Origin: Isochrysis galbana
Lineage: Eukaryota > Haptophyta > Isochrysidales > Isochrysidaceae
Assembly: GCA_018136815.1 (NCBI GenBank)
Contig: CM030936.1
Span: forward strand, 2,020,569-2,084,568
Direction of reading: 5' to 3'
DNA: 64,000 bases
This document shows, in pieces, positions 1-9,774 of the stretch. The translations under genes and the position numbers were made by a program. Each line of letters starts with the position of its first letter. The first letter of the stretch is position 1. Below the pieces are notes generated by a model. That model did no database searches and was not told the DNA's origin. It was given only the letters and a program-made list of their open reading frames with translations.

Positions 1-432
1 GTAAGGCTGCGTCTCGGTCCTTCGTCTTTCCACGTGCCAAGCCGCACGCCTGATAGTTCACCGCCTGCAGCAGGAAGCTTTCGTGTGCAGCACAACGCCA
101 TCCATCCAAATGCTTCGTCAGGAACCGCTGGGTAGCCCGCAAAGCGAGGCGGGTGTTGCATTTGGTATGCGGTATAGATGGCTTGGAATACCCGAGCTAT
201 CCCCAAGGGACAAGATTCACCCCCAAGGGATCAGAGTAGCCTGCAACATATCAGTCGATGCCACGACAGAATGAGTACGGACGGCGCCGCGCACAGCAAC
301 ATACATATCCAAAACAATGGTGGCGGTGCAAAGAGAAAGTTTCGGTTGCAATTTTACAGAACAGAGAGGCAAGCCGGGTTTGATTCGGAAGAAGCATTGT
401 AGGGTTCAAGTGTATGTGCTCGCAAGCACATG

Positions 433-726
433 TCATCTTCTTCTCCGGAGCGACGCATTCGAGCCAGAAATCAATGCTTTCATCTGCTTCAAGGAGTGTT
501 GTCCATCCACAAGCAGGATTCGGATGCGCTCGACGTCAGTCTCATTTGCGTGATCAGCGAATTGCGTTCGAGCAGCTTCGCGCACTCCAGCCGCTGTATC
601 ATTATCAAGTCGCTTGATGGAGCGCAGCACGTCTCGATACAATCTTCTTGCTTCTACTTTGAGCATGAAATGCCTCATCGAGGACATCACCGGCTGGCGC
701 CGGCGTCGCCCACTCCCTGATCTCAC
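433..726 (-). CDS. LYR-motif protein, LYRM2-like
   Basis: A 97-residue single-exon ORF. It carries the LYR tripeptide in the context EARRLYRDVLRSIKRL (about residues 26-41), followed by a helical segment REAARTQFADHANETD and then IRILLVDGQHSLKQMKALI. This order and the total length match LYRM2-type members of the LYR (complex 1 LYR) family, small mitochondrial matrix proteins that bind acyl carrier protein and act in respiratory-complex or Fe-S assembly. The basic N-terminus (RSGSGRRRRQ) is compatible with a mitochondrial presequence. An alternative start is Met14 (MSSMRHFML). No partner genes lie nearby. The family call is firm. The exact LYRM subtype is an inference from the spacing of the motif and of the QHSLKQMKAL segment. 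Confidence 0.8.
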   Translation of the reverse strand: MRSGSGRRRRQPVMSSMRHFMLKVEARRLYRDVLRSIKRLDNDTAAGVREAARTQFADHANETDVERIRILLVDGQHSLKQMKALISGSNASLRRRR

Positions 727-1000
727 TCCACACTTTTACTTCTACTAGTAAATCCTACTACTAAATGGTTTCACGGTTGTTTCATTTCTAGAGTAGCCAC
801 GTAGCCACCAGTCCAGCTCCCTTGTCGCATCCACGAGTCGATCCTTTAATGCTAACTCACCCTAGGTGGGAAACCCGTGTTTGCCGTGTTTCTACGGAGG
901 CCAAAAACAGCCCGTTTTTACCGTGTTTCAAATCCACTCCGTTTTAGGTACCGTGTTTGTACGGGGTACGGGGGTGCGCCAACTCGTGACTCGTGACAGC
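727..1000. repeat. Intergenic DNA with iteron-like cluster 1 (AAACACGG type)
   Basis: Between about 868 and 965 the octamer CCGTGTTT (AAACACGG on the other strand) recurs at least four times, with two degenerate CCGTTTT copies between. No ORF is supported here. On the minus strand the order CTGTTTTTGGCCT, CCGT, AAACACGG, AAACACGG resembles the cluster at 35169-35290, where the repeated word is AAATACAG instead. Function unknown; see findings. Confidence 0.5.
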
Positions 1001-3311
1001 GCCGTGCGCGGTGGTGGGTAGCGAAAGCCGTCGAAGAGCTCGCACTGATTGGGATAGAGCTCAACGACGGCGAACCAAACGCAAGGAAAGTGGATAGGAT
1101 GCGCGAACTCAATAAAAAGATAGACACGATTCGCAAGAAGTCCAGACCGACGACCAAAGAAAGCTTCGACTCCCTCAAGCACGAGGAGAGAATGACGAAA
1201 GAATTCTTTCACAGATTTCGATCACGCACCTCTAACAGCGCAATTCCGGAACTATTCGTCACGGGCGACTGGAACGCCCCGGGGAACGACACGAGGAACA
1301 CAACCGCGGACGATACGGAAATACGAAACGAACTTCGCAAGTATTACGTATGGTTATATCAGGAACGACATAGCACCAGAGACCGCGAACTCGAAGAAAC
1401 GCTCGAAACGCGCCCAATGAACAACCACGACAGCGATGCCATAGAAGGGAAAATAACGATGGAAGAACTAACCGACGCCGTCACCCAAATAGGAAGCGGC
1501 AAAAGCGCGGGACCAGACGCGCTTCCGGCGGAGTTCTACAAAAGCTTCATCGACCTAGTGAAGCATGACTTTCTTAGGATGCTAAACCTAGCTCTAGAGC
1601 AGGGACAACTAAACGTATCAATGAGGGAAGGCGACATAATCCTTCTATATAAAAAAGGAGATACGCGAGACCCTAGAAACTACAGACCTATCACGCTACT
1701 GCAAAGCGATTACAAAATATTAGCTAAGGTACTTACGAATAGACTAAAAAAAGTAATCGGGAACATAATCTCGAAAGACCAGCTCGGCTTCGTCCCAAAA
1801 CGGTTAATCGGCGAAGCCACCCATCTGTTGCAACTGACGAACGCGTACCTAGACGAGACGGGGGAGCCAGGACTCCTCCTAGCGCTCGATTGGGAAAAGG
1901 CTTTCGACAGGGTCAATTGGGAGTTTTACCACTTGGTCCTCGAAAAGCTAAAATTCGGGGAGAACTTCAAAAGGTATGCGAAGGCTCTCACGAACTCCGA
2001 GGCGAAACCAATTCGCTATATAAAAGCGAACGGGGGAAGAAGCTTCCCTTTCAACATAGCGAGCGGCGTCCCCCAAGGATGCCCGCTTTCCCCACTGGCC
2101 TTCCTCTTGACGGCAGAGGCCCTCACCAGAGCGATAAACGAAGACGAAGACATCGAGGGCATCATAGTGAACGGAGCCGAACTAAAGATAAGCCAATTCG
2201 CGGACGATACACAACTCTTAGCGGCAGACTACGGTAGCCTAGCGCGATCCCTCGGTTGGGTAAAAAGATACGCGGCGGCCTCGTGTGGCAAACCCAACGA
2301 TCAAAAGTTCGAGGGACTAAGGATGGGCTCCCTGAGAAGGAAGCGCCCACCCGCGAGATTCCAAAGGTACAAGTGGCTGAAAGGAAACGAGTATGCGACC
2401 ATATTGGGGGTCCCACTAGGTGGGCCCCGGGCCATTAAAGAGTTCTGGCGCAAACTAGCCGACAAGATAGAGAGGAAAACCACTATATACGCGCCGCTAA
2501 CCAAGGATCTATCTATACATGGGAAAACGAAGGTGGCTAACTTCCTAGTATATTCTATACCTAGATACTGGTTGCAGACACTGGCAGCCCCTAGATCATT
2601 CCACACGGCGGTTAAAAGAGCCGTAGAAAGAATCATGTGGACAAACGCACGCACCGGCCGGAAGCTACAATGGATAAAGCACCCTGAGATCCCGATAAAA
2701 AACACTTTGGAGGAAGGGCCACATCTAGGGCTGGGACTGCTCGACTGGGGCAACCATGTCAAAGCTTTACAAGCCAAATGGATCCTAAACTATCTTGACG
2801 CACGCCAAGCACAATGGAAACAAGTGCTTGACGCGTGGTTCTGCCGCACAAACCTGGGGAGAGCAGCGGTTCTCTCGACGGTCCCCACGAACAAACTCAC
2901 CGATGGAATAGCGGGCACGAGTAAACTTCCCGAGTTTTGGAAGCAGGCGCTAAACAACATTCGCGAACTTAAACTCACATCACTGAAAGTAAGTAGAGAA
3001 GGAGCACTCTCGCAACCCATGTGGGGTAGCCCGACGCACCCGGGACCTAAAATAAACCCCATATGGGCAAAACTATGGAACAAGCTTGAATGTAATACCA
3101 TACATAACGTATTCAAATACCACGAAGCGAACACGCCCTCTAAACCAGGCCTCAGGTAGCGCACCGAGGCCGGACCCCGGAAACCGAAGAAAAAGGAAAG
3201 AAGGGGGGCAGGGGAAGAGGTGGAGGGAGGGATGATAAGGGCGGTGTAGATAGCGAAGGGAAGTCCCGTAACTAGTAGGTGTGTAGCCCTGAATCTTCAG
3301 AAGTTTTTTTT
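997..3311 (+). mobile_element. 5'-truncated LINE (non-LTR retrotransposon), 3' tail type GAATCTTCAGA-T8
   Basis: The element holds the reverse-transcriptase ORF at 1090-3159 and a short 3' UTR. It ends in TAGTAGGTGTGTAGCCC, GAATCTTCAGAAG and eight T at 3304-3311. The same last ~59 bases occur as a separate small insertion at 35022-35080, and the tail recurs inverted at 9775-9815, which fixes the 3' boundary. The coding frame is open from about 997 without a start codon, so the 5' end, including any ORF1 and endonuclease, is missing. The C-terminal zinc knuckle seen in the element at 21.5-22.1 kb is also absent, which suggests an internal deletion near the stop codon. No target-site duplication was found by eye. 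Confidence 0.75.
1090..3159 (+). CDS. LINE reverse transcriptase, partial ORF2
   Basis: This is a 689-residue ORF. The first ATG is at 1099; the frame continues upstream to about 997. It has a non-LTR reverse transcriptase domain from about residue 110 to 380. Visible landmarks are SGKSAGPDALPAEFYK, NYRPITLLQSDYKILAKVL, the palm segment LALDWEKAFDRVNWEF, the template-grip motif SGVPQGCPLSPLAFLL and the catalytic FADDTQLL. The C-terminal part (about 400-689) resembles the thumb and linker of L1-type ORF2. The protein would copy its own RNA by target-primed reverse transcription. The N-terminal endonuclease and the C-terminal CCHC knuckle are both missing. A-ending codons and AGA arginines are more frequent here than in the host genes around it. 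Confidence 0.85.
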   Translation: MDRMRELNKKIDTIRKKSRPTTKESFDSLKHEERMTKEFFHRFRSRTSNSAIPELFVTGDWNAPGNDTRNTTADDTEIRNELRKYYVWLYQERHSTRDRELEETLETRPMNNHDSDAIEGKITMEELTDAVTQIGSGKSAGPDALPAEFYKSFIDLVKHDFLRMLNLALEQGQLNVSMREGDIILLYKKGDTRDPRNYRPITLLQSDYKILAKVLTNRLKKVIGNIISKDQLGFVPKRLIGEATHLLQLTNAYLDETGEPGLLLALDWEKAFDRVNWEFYHLVLEKLKFGENFKRYAKALTNSEAKPIRYIKANGGRSFPFNIASGVPQGCPLSPLAFLLTAEALTRAINEDEDIEGIIVNGAELKISQFADDTQLLAADYGSLARSLGWVKRYAAASCGKPNDQKFEGLRMGSLRRKRPPARFQRYKWLKGNEYATILGVPLGGPRAIKEFWRKLADKIERKTTIYAPLTKDLSIHGKTKVANFLVYSIPRYWLQTLAAPRSFHTAVKRAVERIMWTNARTGRKLQWIKHPEIPIKNTLEEGPHLGLGLLDWGNHVKALQAKWILNYLDARQAQWKQVLDAWFCRTNLGRAAVLSTVPTNKLTDGIAGTSKLPEFWKQALNNIRELKLTSLKVSREGALSQPMWGSPTHPGPKINPIWAKLWNKLECNTIHNVFKYHEANTPSKPGLR

Positions 3312-4410
3312 AAAACATTTCCGCAATCGCACCATCACACGCCGCATCAAACTGAAGCACACCCTGCCCCTGCCCTCCCCCTCTCCTCCCCCGTGCTAAA
3401 GGCACACTCCAAGACTGGCCGGCTGCGAGCGCCGCCGCTGCCGCCTGGTCCACCTCCCTCACAGCCACCTTCTTCCGCTTCCTCGCTCCCTTGTCATCCT
3501 CATTGGCGCGCACCTTCTCAACCAGCGCCAAGAAAGACGAATCATCTGCCGGGCACTGTGCAGACTGGTTGCGACAGCTCGCCCGGTCGCCTCCGAAAGT
3601 TGGGCACTCGGGCCCATCGGCGGGTCACGTTAGTGTAGTTGTCGGGGCCACACATGGCCGACTACGGCGCGATGCACGCGGGCGGCGGCGGCGATTGGCG
3701 TGGCTGCAAGGGCGGCACCTTTGAATATTGTGCTCGGTGAGCCATTCTGTCCCAGTGGATGGCCGAGAAAGCACCGCCAGCGCGCCCGGTATTGGTGGGA
3801 AGTTGGGTGCTTGAGCGCATTTCGGTACCTTAACGTCGATGCGGTTTCTTCGCCAAGGCCGATATTCGACAAGGTGTGCAAGAGTGGAGAGGGCAATTGG
3901 CTCGGCCACTCGGGCAGCATTTTTTGATGTAACGCTTTGCGCGGTCATTAGTAGAAGTAGATGAAAAAAACCCGTGCGGCTTGCCCGGTAGTGGTGCCAA
4001 GTTAGCCGCTCTAGCCCTCGGCGACGAGCGGTTTACGTGAGCGTCTTGAGTATTGTGACACTTTAGTACATATTGAAGTCGAAGAAAAAGAGTATGAATG
4101 ACTTATGGTCCAGTGTGCATAGAAGTAGGCCTTGTGAACTTAGTGAGCCGGCGTCAAAAATTTCCTTGCTATTCGATGTTTGTGCTTCGCATAAAGGGCC
4201 TCACTAAAATATACCGGAGGGGGGCCCGACAGTATTTCTCGTCGCCGTCTTCGAAGGCCTGAAATGCGGTATTTTTCAAAAATTTCGCCGGAGAACCCCG
4301 CATTTTTTTTGCTGATCCATGCTATCTGAACCCATAGGGAGCTTATTTAGCCCCTCATTTGCTCATTGTAGCTGGTGCCCTCCGCACCCCCATAGTGAGT
4401 GACCGGGCTA
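3312..4410. other. Intergenic region with decayed coding-like remnants
   Basis: No convincing gene. The minus strand between about 3310 and 3948 has three overlapping short open frames of biased composition, one of them rich in Lys/Arg (GARKRKKVAVREV). They switch frame and share no recognisable domain, so they are best read as remnants of an old element or gene. From about 4170 to 4330 there are A/T-rich runs and a TTTTTCAAAAATTT inverted stretch. No function can be assigned. Confidence 0.3.
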
Positions 4411-4481
4411 GTAGCGGGCGTGGCTGCATAGCTAAGGTGCAGAGTCGCGGGCGCGGTGAGACTATTAAGAAGATTTTTTTT
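4411..4481 (+). repeat. SINE-like repeat copy A, 5'-truncated
   Basis: Only the 3' half of the SINE-like family is present: GCGGGCGTGGCTGC, a GC-rich stretch TCGCGGGCGCGG, then TATTAAGAAGA and T8 at 4474-4481. The closing motif is the same as the 3' end of the LINE at 20909-23027. Confidence 0.6.
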
Positions 4482-4484
4482 CTC

Positions 4485-4618
4485 CCCCTAACTACTGCGA
4501 CAAGTAGAGCACGAGGGGACAGGCCGCAAGGCAGGTGGAGGGAGAGATAAGGGATGCGGGCGTGGCTGCTGACTAGACGTGCAAGATCGCGCGCGCGGCG
4601 GGATCATTAAAATTTTTT
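4485..4618 (+). repeat. SINE-like repeat copy B
   Basis: This is a longer copy of the same family. It begins CCCCTAAC, then AGTAGAGCACGAGGGGAC, GCCGCAAGGC, GCGGGCGTGGCTGC and CGCGCGCGCGGCGGGATCA, and closes with TTAAAA and T6. CCCCT at the 5' end can pair with AGGGG about 30 bases on. Compare the copies at 20871-23113, 47393-47538, 51216-51344 and 56346-56470. Confidence 0.65.
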
Positions 4619-4700
4619 AAAGTGTGGCTTTAAAAATTAATATTGAAATGGTTATGATATTGAAATAACTACTAGTAGATAATTTCAACTAGATAATCTG

Positions 4701-6017
4701 ATGGTTCAACTGAGTCCGTCCCATATTCGACAGAACGCGACCTATCCTAGGTGTCGGATGTCGGCGGGACCGGCCGGGTCGGCGGACGCGAGGACTGAGT
4801 CAGAGTTCCTCGTCGTTGTACACGCTGGCGCCGGGTACCACTCGAAAAGCAGGGAAGAGACTTTCCTCGCAGCGTGCCGGCGGGCATGCGGAGCCGCTCG
4901 AGCTCGTCTGCTCGCACAAGGCTCGTCACTCGAGGCGGTTGCAGATGCGGTTGCAGTCCTCGAAGATGACGAGAGCTGCAATGCTGGCAAAGGTTCAAAT
5001 CTAACGTTGGATGGCCGCGTTGAGTGTGATGCCTCCATAATGGATGGCGAAAGTGGCGCTTGGGGCGGTGTTGCCGCCGTATCAAGCGTGCGCAACCCCA
5101 TAAGGGTTGCGACACTCCTTGCCTCTGACCAGATGCAGGAGGTGCCCCTCTCGTGCGGAAGGGTTCGTCCCATTCTCCTCTGCGGTGATGGTGCACGCAA
5201 CTGGGCAGAAAGCCGTCGACAAGTTGTCACTTGTGCAGAGTCCGACGAGCTAATCACCTCCGAGGCGAGGCGCCGATGGAAGAAGTACAAGAGGTTAGTG
5301 GATGGCAAGAGTACCTTGTGCAACAATGTGGCAAGTGGAAGTCAGCCCTCATCAGCGCCTCCAATCAGCGAAGTGTATGATGATAGCCTGCTCGGTGACA
5401 CCGTTGGAGCTATATGTTGTGACGGGAAACTTCGTGTTGCTGCAGCAGTGAGCTCAGGAGGGCATTGGCTTAAGCATCCTGGACGCATTGGCGAAGCTGC
5501 GTCCTTCGGTGCTGGTTGTTGGGCGCAAGTTGTCACAACGGAGAAGGATCGCCAAGCAGTCGGTGTTTCCGTGTCCGGTGTAGGAGAGGCTGTCATGCAG
5601 GGGCTCGTGGCTAGGACAGTTGGGAATGCTTGCGTACGTGGAAAAGAGCCATCTGAAGTCGCGCTCACTTCACTTGCTCAAGTGGAAGCAGGTGCTGCCG
5701 GCCTAGTTGGCATTGCATGTAGCTCTCGCTCAACAACCGGCGCAGAGGTTTTCTGGGCCCACGGCACGCCATCGCTGGCTCTAGCCTATATTCATCATGG
5801 GATGCCCGAACCCGTTGCGATGGTGTCGAGGACTCTGGAAGGATCCGTGTCAGTATCTGGAAAATTTGTATGTTTCCGAGGTGCATATGATTTTGCGGAT
5901 GGAAGCGGTAGTGGCTCTCTTCCTCATCATGCGTCGCAAGGAGCGCAAAGTGGAGAGGCCAGCAGCCAGCACGAGAGACCTAAAAGAGCCCGGGCAGAGA
6001 TGAGGCCACACGTGTGA
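4701..6017 (+). CDS. TASP1: Taspase 1 (threonine aspartase)
   Basis: A 438-residue intron-less gene of the Ntn-hydrolase / type 2 asparaginase superfamily. The N-terminal subunit begins VVVHAGAGYHS and contains ESCNAGKGSNLTLDG and ECDASIMDGESGAWGGVAAV. The self-cleavage site and nucleophile threonine lie in LLGDTVGAICCDGKL (about residue 235). It is followed by SSGGHWLKHPGRIGEAA and FGAGCWA, which match the taspase 1 signature rather than plain asparaginases. Family members cleave nuclear regulators after aspartate. The chain starts at Met1 or at Met20 (MSAGPAGSADA). A Ser- and Arg-rich tail after residue 405 is outside the catalytic fold. Flanks are retroelement DNA, so context says nothing about substrates. 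The family assignment is strong; the substrate is unknown. Confidence 0.9.
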   Translation: MVQLSPSHIRQNATYPRCRMSAGPAGSADARTESEFLVVVHAGAGYHSKSREETFLAACRRACGAARARLLAQGSSLEAVADAVAVLEDDESCNAGKGSNLTLDGRVECDASIMDGESGAWGGVAAVSSVRNPIRVATLLASDQMQEVPLSCGRVRPILLCGDGARNWAESRRQVVTCAESDELITSEARRRWKKYKRLVDGKSTLCNNVASGSQPSSAPPISEVYDDSLLGDTVGAICCDGKLRVAAAVSSGGHWLKHPGRIGEAASFGAGCWAQVVTTEKDRQAVGVSVSGVGEAVMQGLVARTVGNACVRGKEPSEVALTSLAQVEAGAAGLVGIACSSRSTTGAEVFWAHGTPSLALAYIHHGMPEPVAMVSRTLEGSVSVSGKFVCFRGAYDFADGSGSGSLPHHASQGAQSGEASSQHERPKRARAEMRPHV

Positions 6018-6372
6018 TGAATGGTATGACGCGACATGTTGTTCAGCGTTAGGCTACTTATATCAACTCAATCATTCTGCTAAATTTCGTTACTACTATT
6101 GGGGGTTGCATGGGGTTTTGTGTACAGCAATTACCGCTTTCGATTCGGCACAACTCCTACCTACTCCTACCACACGTGCTCCATTCGCGAAGAACTAAGG
6201 GCTCGCGCGGGGTCGACGGCGTCTGGTGCAAGAAAGTCCGTGCTCTTGTTTTAGCTTCTAGCCCATGTTTTGGGCGACGCTTCGCCGCTTCTTGTTCCCA
6301 TTCGCATGCCCTCGCCGACCACCTTGGATGGCGGATACGCCACAATAGTTCCATGTATATCTGAAGATAGTC
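6018..6372. other. 3' flank of the taspase gene, nothing else recognised
   Basis: The sequence after the taspase stop is mixed in composition. No domain, repeat or splice signal pair could be supported up to the hairpin module that begins at 6373. Confidence 0.4.
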
Positions 6373-6491
6373 AAACTATTGTTATAGTTTGAGCGATGGA
6401 GCGCGCGCCGACCGCTCCCACCTCCCAGCCCCCCGCCGCCACGACGCCCCACAGCCCACAGGGGCCGCCCCAAGCCGCCGGAGCCGGAGCG
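6373..6491 (+). mobile_element. LINE 5' end: hairpin plus MERA start (copy a)
   Basis: The hairpin AAACTAT-TGTT-ATAGTTT (6373-6390) is followed by GAGCG and ATGGAGCGCGCGCCGACCGC from 6396. The first ~19 codons (MERAPTAPTSQPPAATTP) are nearly identical to the ORF1 start of the LINE at 23003 (minus strand), including the same hairpin. Similarity continues, after a one-base frame change, as KPPEPERSQ. It stops at about 6491, where a Ty1/copia 3' end begins. Confidence 0.65.
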
Positions 6492-6660
6492 CTCGCAGGC
6501 CTACACGCTCCTCCAGCGTGTTGCCGCCGGCGAAGTCGCCCTCCGCCACGTCGGCACAGAACACATGGCGGCCGACTTTCTGACGAAATGGCTCCCCAAG
6601 CGCAAGCTCGACGCGTGCGTCCGTTACGCCACCAACGCCTGGGCCCATGCCTCCACCTGA
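6492..6660 (+). pseudogene. Ty1/copia RNase H, last ~55 codons
   Basis: In the frame read from about 6490 the DNA gives SQAYTLLQRVAAGEVALRH, VGTEHMAADFLTKWLP and KRKLDACV, ending in TGA at 6658-6660. The VxTExxxADxLTKxLP block is the hallmark of the C-terminus of copia-type polyproteins, where RNase H ends just before the 3' LTR. The rest of pol is absent. It joins directly to a LINE ORF1 start, so it is a chimeric or truncated remnant. Confidence 0.7.
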
Positions 6661-6738
6661 ATCATTCGGCCGCGTCTCCCCTCTCCCCGTCTTCTGCGAT
6701 GCGCGCGCCGCCCCGATATCGGCTCTCGCATCGGGGGA

Positions 6739-7233
6739 GGTGTTGCGGGTAAAGGGGGGGGCCTTGTACATTCCCCCCCGTATGTTCCGTTTTTTAGGTC
6801 TTCCCGCGCGACTCCCCCTCCGTCGCCGCGCCCCAGTCCCCTTTCTCCCCGTATCTTCCCGTATCGGTCCGCCCCCCCTCTCCTCTCCTCTCCCCGGCTC
6901 CCCCGCGGAAGCCCTCTCCCCTCTCTCCCCTCCCGTCTCTCCCCGAGTGCTTCCTTGAGTTTCCGGCCCCCTTTTGTCTATTTCTTTCCCGCGCGATTCC
7001 CTTTCCCCCCGCGCGTGACGTTTTCCCCTCCGTGTCTTGACTACGTTTTGCGCCACCGCTCGAGCGCTCCCTGTGCCCCCTCGTCCGTCCTCCGTCCCCG
7101 TTCTCGTGCTGCTGCGCCCCGTGATGGCTGAGAGAGCGCCCATGTCTTCGGCCCCGTCCCCGCGCGCTTCCCCGGCTCCCCATTGTTCACCCCCCACGCT
7201 CCAGTCGGGCCTTACATCTCATGTTACAGTTCA
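6739..7233 (+). repeat. Probable copia 3' LTR
   Basis: A polypurine tract (GGGGGAGG, 6730-6738) sits 70 bases after the copia stop codon. The next bases are TGTTGCGGGTAAAG, a usual LTR start. The following ~490 bases are C/T-rich with no coding signal. The right end is placed tentatively at a TGTTACA near 7233, because no second LTR copy is in the window to confirm it. Confidence 0.45.
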
Positions 7234-7600
7234 TCCTCCACTCACACCCAGTCGCACCACAGCCACAGCTCCATACGATCCACCACAAATCAATTGCCAA
7301 CAGATGCGGCAAAGTCATGCCGCCGAAGCCGCACAGCGCACAGCATGGACCCAAACAAAGGGAAAGACCCACTAAAGCCAGCCCTAACACAACCCATCCC
7401 ACAACCGGCGCAGCAGTCGCGCAAGCGAGCCGATCCTCAGTCGTCAGTCGGATCCGAAGCCGACTCTAACCACCACCACCACACATCTTGCTGAGCGTGA
7501 AGGCTTCCATGTACTCAGGGAGGTGTTGTTCCGTCAATTATGGGACAAATCGAATGGAGCCATCAAATGTCCACAGTCATTTATACGCGAATAACAAGCG
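7234..7600 (+). other. Degenerate open frames, possible gag or ORF1 remnant
   Basis: Short frames read MDPNKGKDPLKPALTQPIPQ (from 7346) and, in another frame, LAEREGFHVLREVLFRQLW (about 7484-7545). The composition, rich in Pro, Gln and Ser with a later amphipathic stretch, is like retroelement gag/ORF1. No diagnostic motif is present and the frames are broken. I do not recognise a family. Confidence 0.25.
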
Positions 7601-7887
7601 GCGCAAATCTGTGGGAGGCGTTAGAACTTATAGCGTCGTATGACATCTTGTTAGCTATAGCTAGCATTCCTAGCCACATACACCGGACGAGCCATGCGCC
7701 AACCGCGCACACCCCCATCGCGGGGTAGGGGCTCCGTTGCCATCGAAGGGCTACGGTCCCGCAGCATTAAGGTTATGGTTATACTAACACAAGAATAAAA
7801 CTCTGACGGGAGGAGAGACAGTGGTTTGTCAGTTAGTACGGAGTTCTGCCGGCGCGCCGACGTCCGACCGGCCGCAACGCCGCGGCG

Positions 7888-9739
7888 ATGGTTCTCCACC
7901 TCGAGCACACTGAGTCGCAGGAGGTGGGCGAGGCGCAGGAGGTTGGCGAGGCGCAGGAGGTGGGCGAGGTGGAGGAGGTGGGCGAGGCGCAGGAGGTGGG
8001 CGCGGCGCAGGAGGTGGGCGAGGCGGAGGAGGTGGGCGAGGCGCAGGAGGAGGGCGAGGCGCAATTCATTGCTGACGATAAGGACGAGCAGCAGACCAGA
8101 TGGAACTGCACGCCGCGCTACGAAGTGCTCTGGAGTGCCGAGAACATCGACCCTGCCTGTCTGACACACGCACTGCGCAAGCGGCCGTGGTTCCAGGGCG
8201 ACAGACAGCGTGAATGGGTGCATAAGCGTGTCGTGGCCCTGGGGCATGAGGCGAATGCACGGGGCCACCACTTTATCGCGCATTCTTGCTTCGAGTGAGC
8301 ACTGCTTGGGGGCGGAACCGCCTCTTCCCAATGCAACGGCCATCTGTGTATGTCATCGTGCCTCGTGGTCCTGCATGCCTGAATGCTTGCCTACATGCCT
8401 AAGTGCAGCCTCCCGCGTGGTTTGCATGGCCGTTCTGCACGCAGATGTGCCTTTTGCGCAAAAGGAAGCACAGCAGATCTCATATCGTCCATCAATATGC
8501 GGCTTAAGCTTGGACAGCCAACCCTGGCAGGTGAGTCACCACAGCGCACGCAATCTCACTGCTGACCCCCTTCATCCAGTCTGATACTGTGCGGAGAGTG
8601 TGAGTGCCACTATCCGCTCCATTGCTGTCCAACCCGTTAGCAGGCCTCTTGTATAGGCGCGTGCTACATTTCACCCTGACAAGAGCACAGCGAGAACTTG
8701 TGGAACGCAAGCTGACAGAGGCCAGTGCTATGTGTAAAAAGCGGGAGGAGGTGTGCTGGCAATCTCAACCCGGCCGCGCCAGCATCACGTTGATATTCTC
8801 TCCCCCAACTGCCTTGCTGCCAGTACGCCCATCCCATTTTCGAAGGTGTCTTCATACGTTTATGTATGTACGCGCGTTCTGTTTGCCTGTGATGCCGATC
8901 GGCACTTCGTTCTCTAATGAATTGTGCAGGTGGGATGCTCAGTCATGGAGGACGAATTTGGGCAGTTGACTTCTCCGCCAAAGTTTTCATTCGGATACGT
9001 CGAACGGCAACAGTTGATCCGCTTCATTCGGTATGTCTCGCAGGCAAGAGCTTATCAGCTCGAGGCCGACACAGGTCGGGCACATTCACGGAGACTTGTT
9101 CCCGCTGGCACGGGCACCTTGCAACCATTTTGTCCTGGTGGTTTCCATATGTTGAGCAAACGTGTGCCATATGCTTTGGTGCTTGAGGAGACGAATGGGA
9201 AGGGTAGGTTCAATGATTTTGGTGATGAAACTTCTCTGACCACCAAGACGAACTTTTTCTTTCCTACAGGCAAGAAGGACATAACTGTAAGAGAGAGCGC
9301 GAGTACGAGCAGGTGAGTTGGATTCCACACCGCTTGTTGCCTAGCTGCGCAATCCATCTAGTAATAGAACCTCATTGGAATCCTCACTGCTTCTCTACCT
9401 CGCACATCAAGTGAAAGGTCTTAACCCATCAAGAAGCGTCCTTACCCGATTTTTGCATAGGCATGCCACTGGTTCGATGTGGCTCTAGTTCTCTCACGGT
9501 CACCCACAGATTTGTTGTCTTCTGCGAATATGCGCACTAGGCTTGAAGCTGCATCACCTATTGCCCGTGCTCTCTATTTGCACGCCTTTACGCTTCCTAT
9601 TGTGATGTGTGCGGCGCATCTTGAATTGATAGAGAGGAAATTGGACTCCATCGCTGAACAAGAAGCAAGCGACAGGCGGCTTGGATTAGCTACAGTTCAA
9701 GGTGATGTCCAGGCAAGTCTGAAGTCTTTAACAACATAA
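7888..9739 (+). CDS. Multi-exon gene of unknown function with two related modules
   Basis: Proposed exons are 7888-8294, 8445-8530, 8644-8750, 8930-about 9203, a short one near 9270-9312, and 9461-9739. The first introns have good GTGAGC/GTGAGT donors and CAG acceptors and keep frame; the junctions around 9200-9310 are not settled. Exon 1 encodes about ten EVGEAQ-like hexapeptides (7918-8060), then a mixed domain ending HHFIAHSCF. Across the first splice it reads ECAFCAKGSTADLISSINMR, then LLYRRVLHFTLTRAQ and ELVERKLTEAS. The last exon repeats this pattern: DVALVLSRSPTDLLSSANMR, ALYLHAFTL and HLELIERKLDSIAEQ. So the protein holds two paralogous ~60-residue modules. I do not recognise the family and assign no function. 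Confidence 0.55.
7918..8060 (+). repeat. 18-bp minisatellite inside exon 1
   Basis: About eight units of an 18-base repeat close to GAGGTGGGCGAGGCGCAG encode the hexapeptide EVGEAQ with small changes (EVGEVE, EVGAAQ, EEGEAQ). The repeat keeps the reading frame, so length changes would not break the gene. Confidence 0.8.
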
Positions 9740-9774
9740 CGGAAGGCCCCACTCTAAGTGGAAGATCCTAGCCG

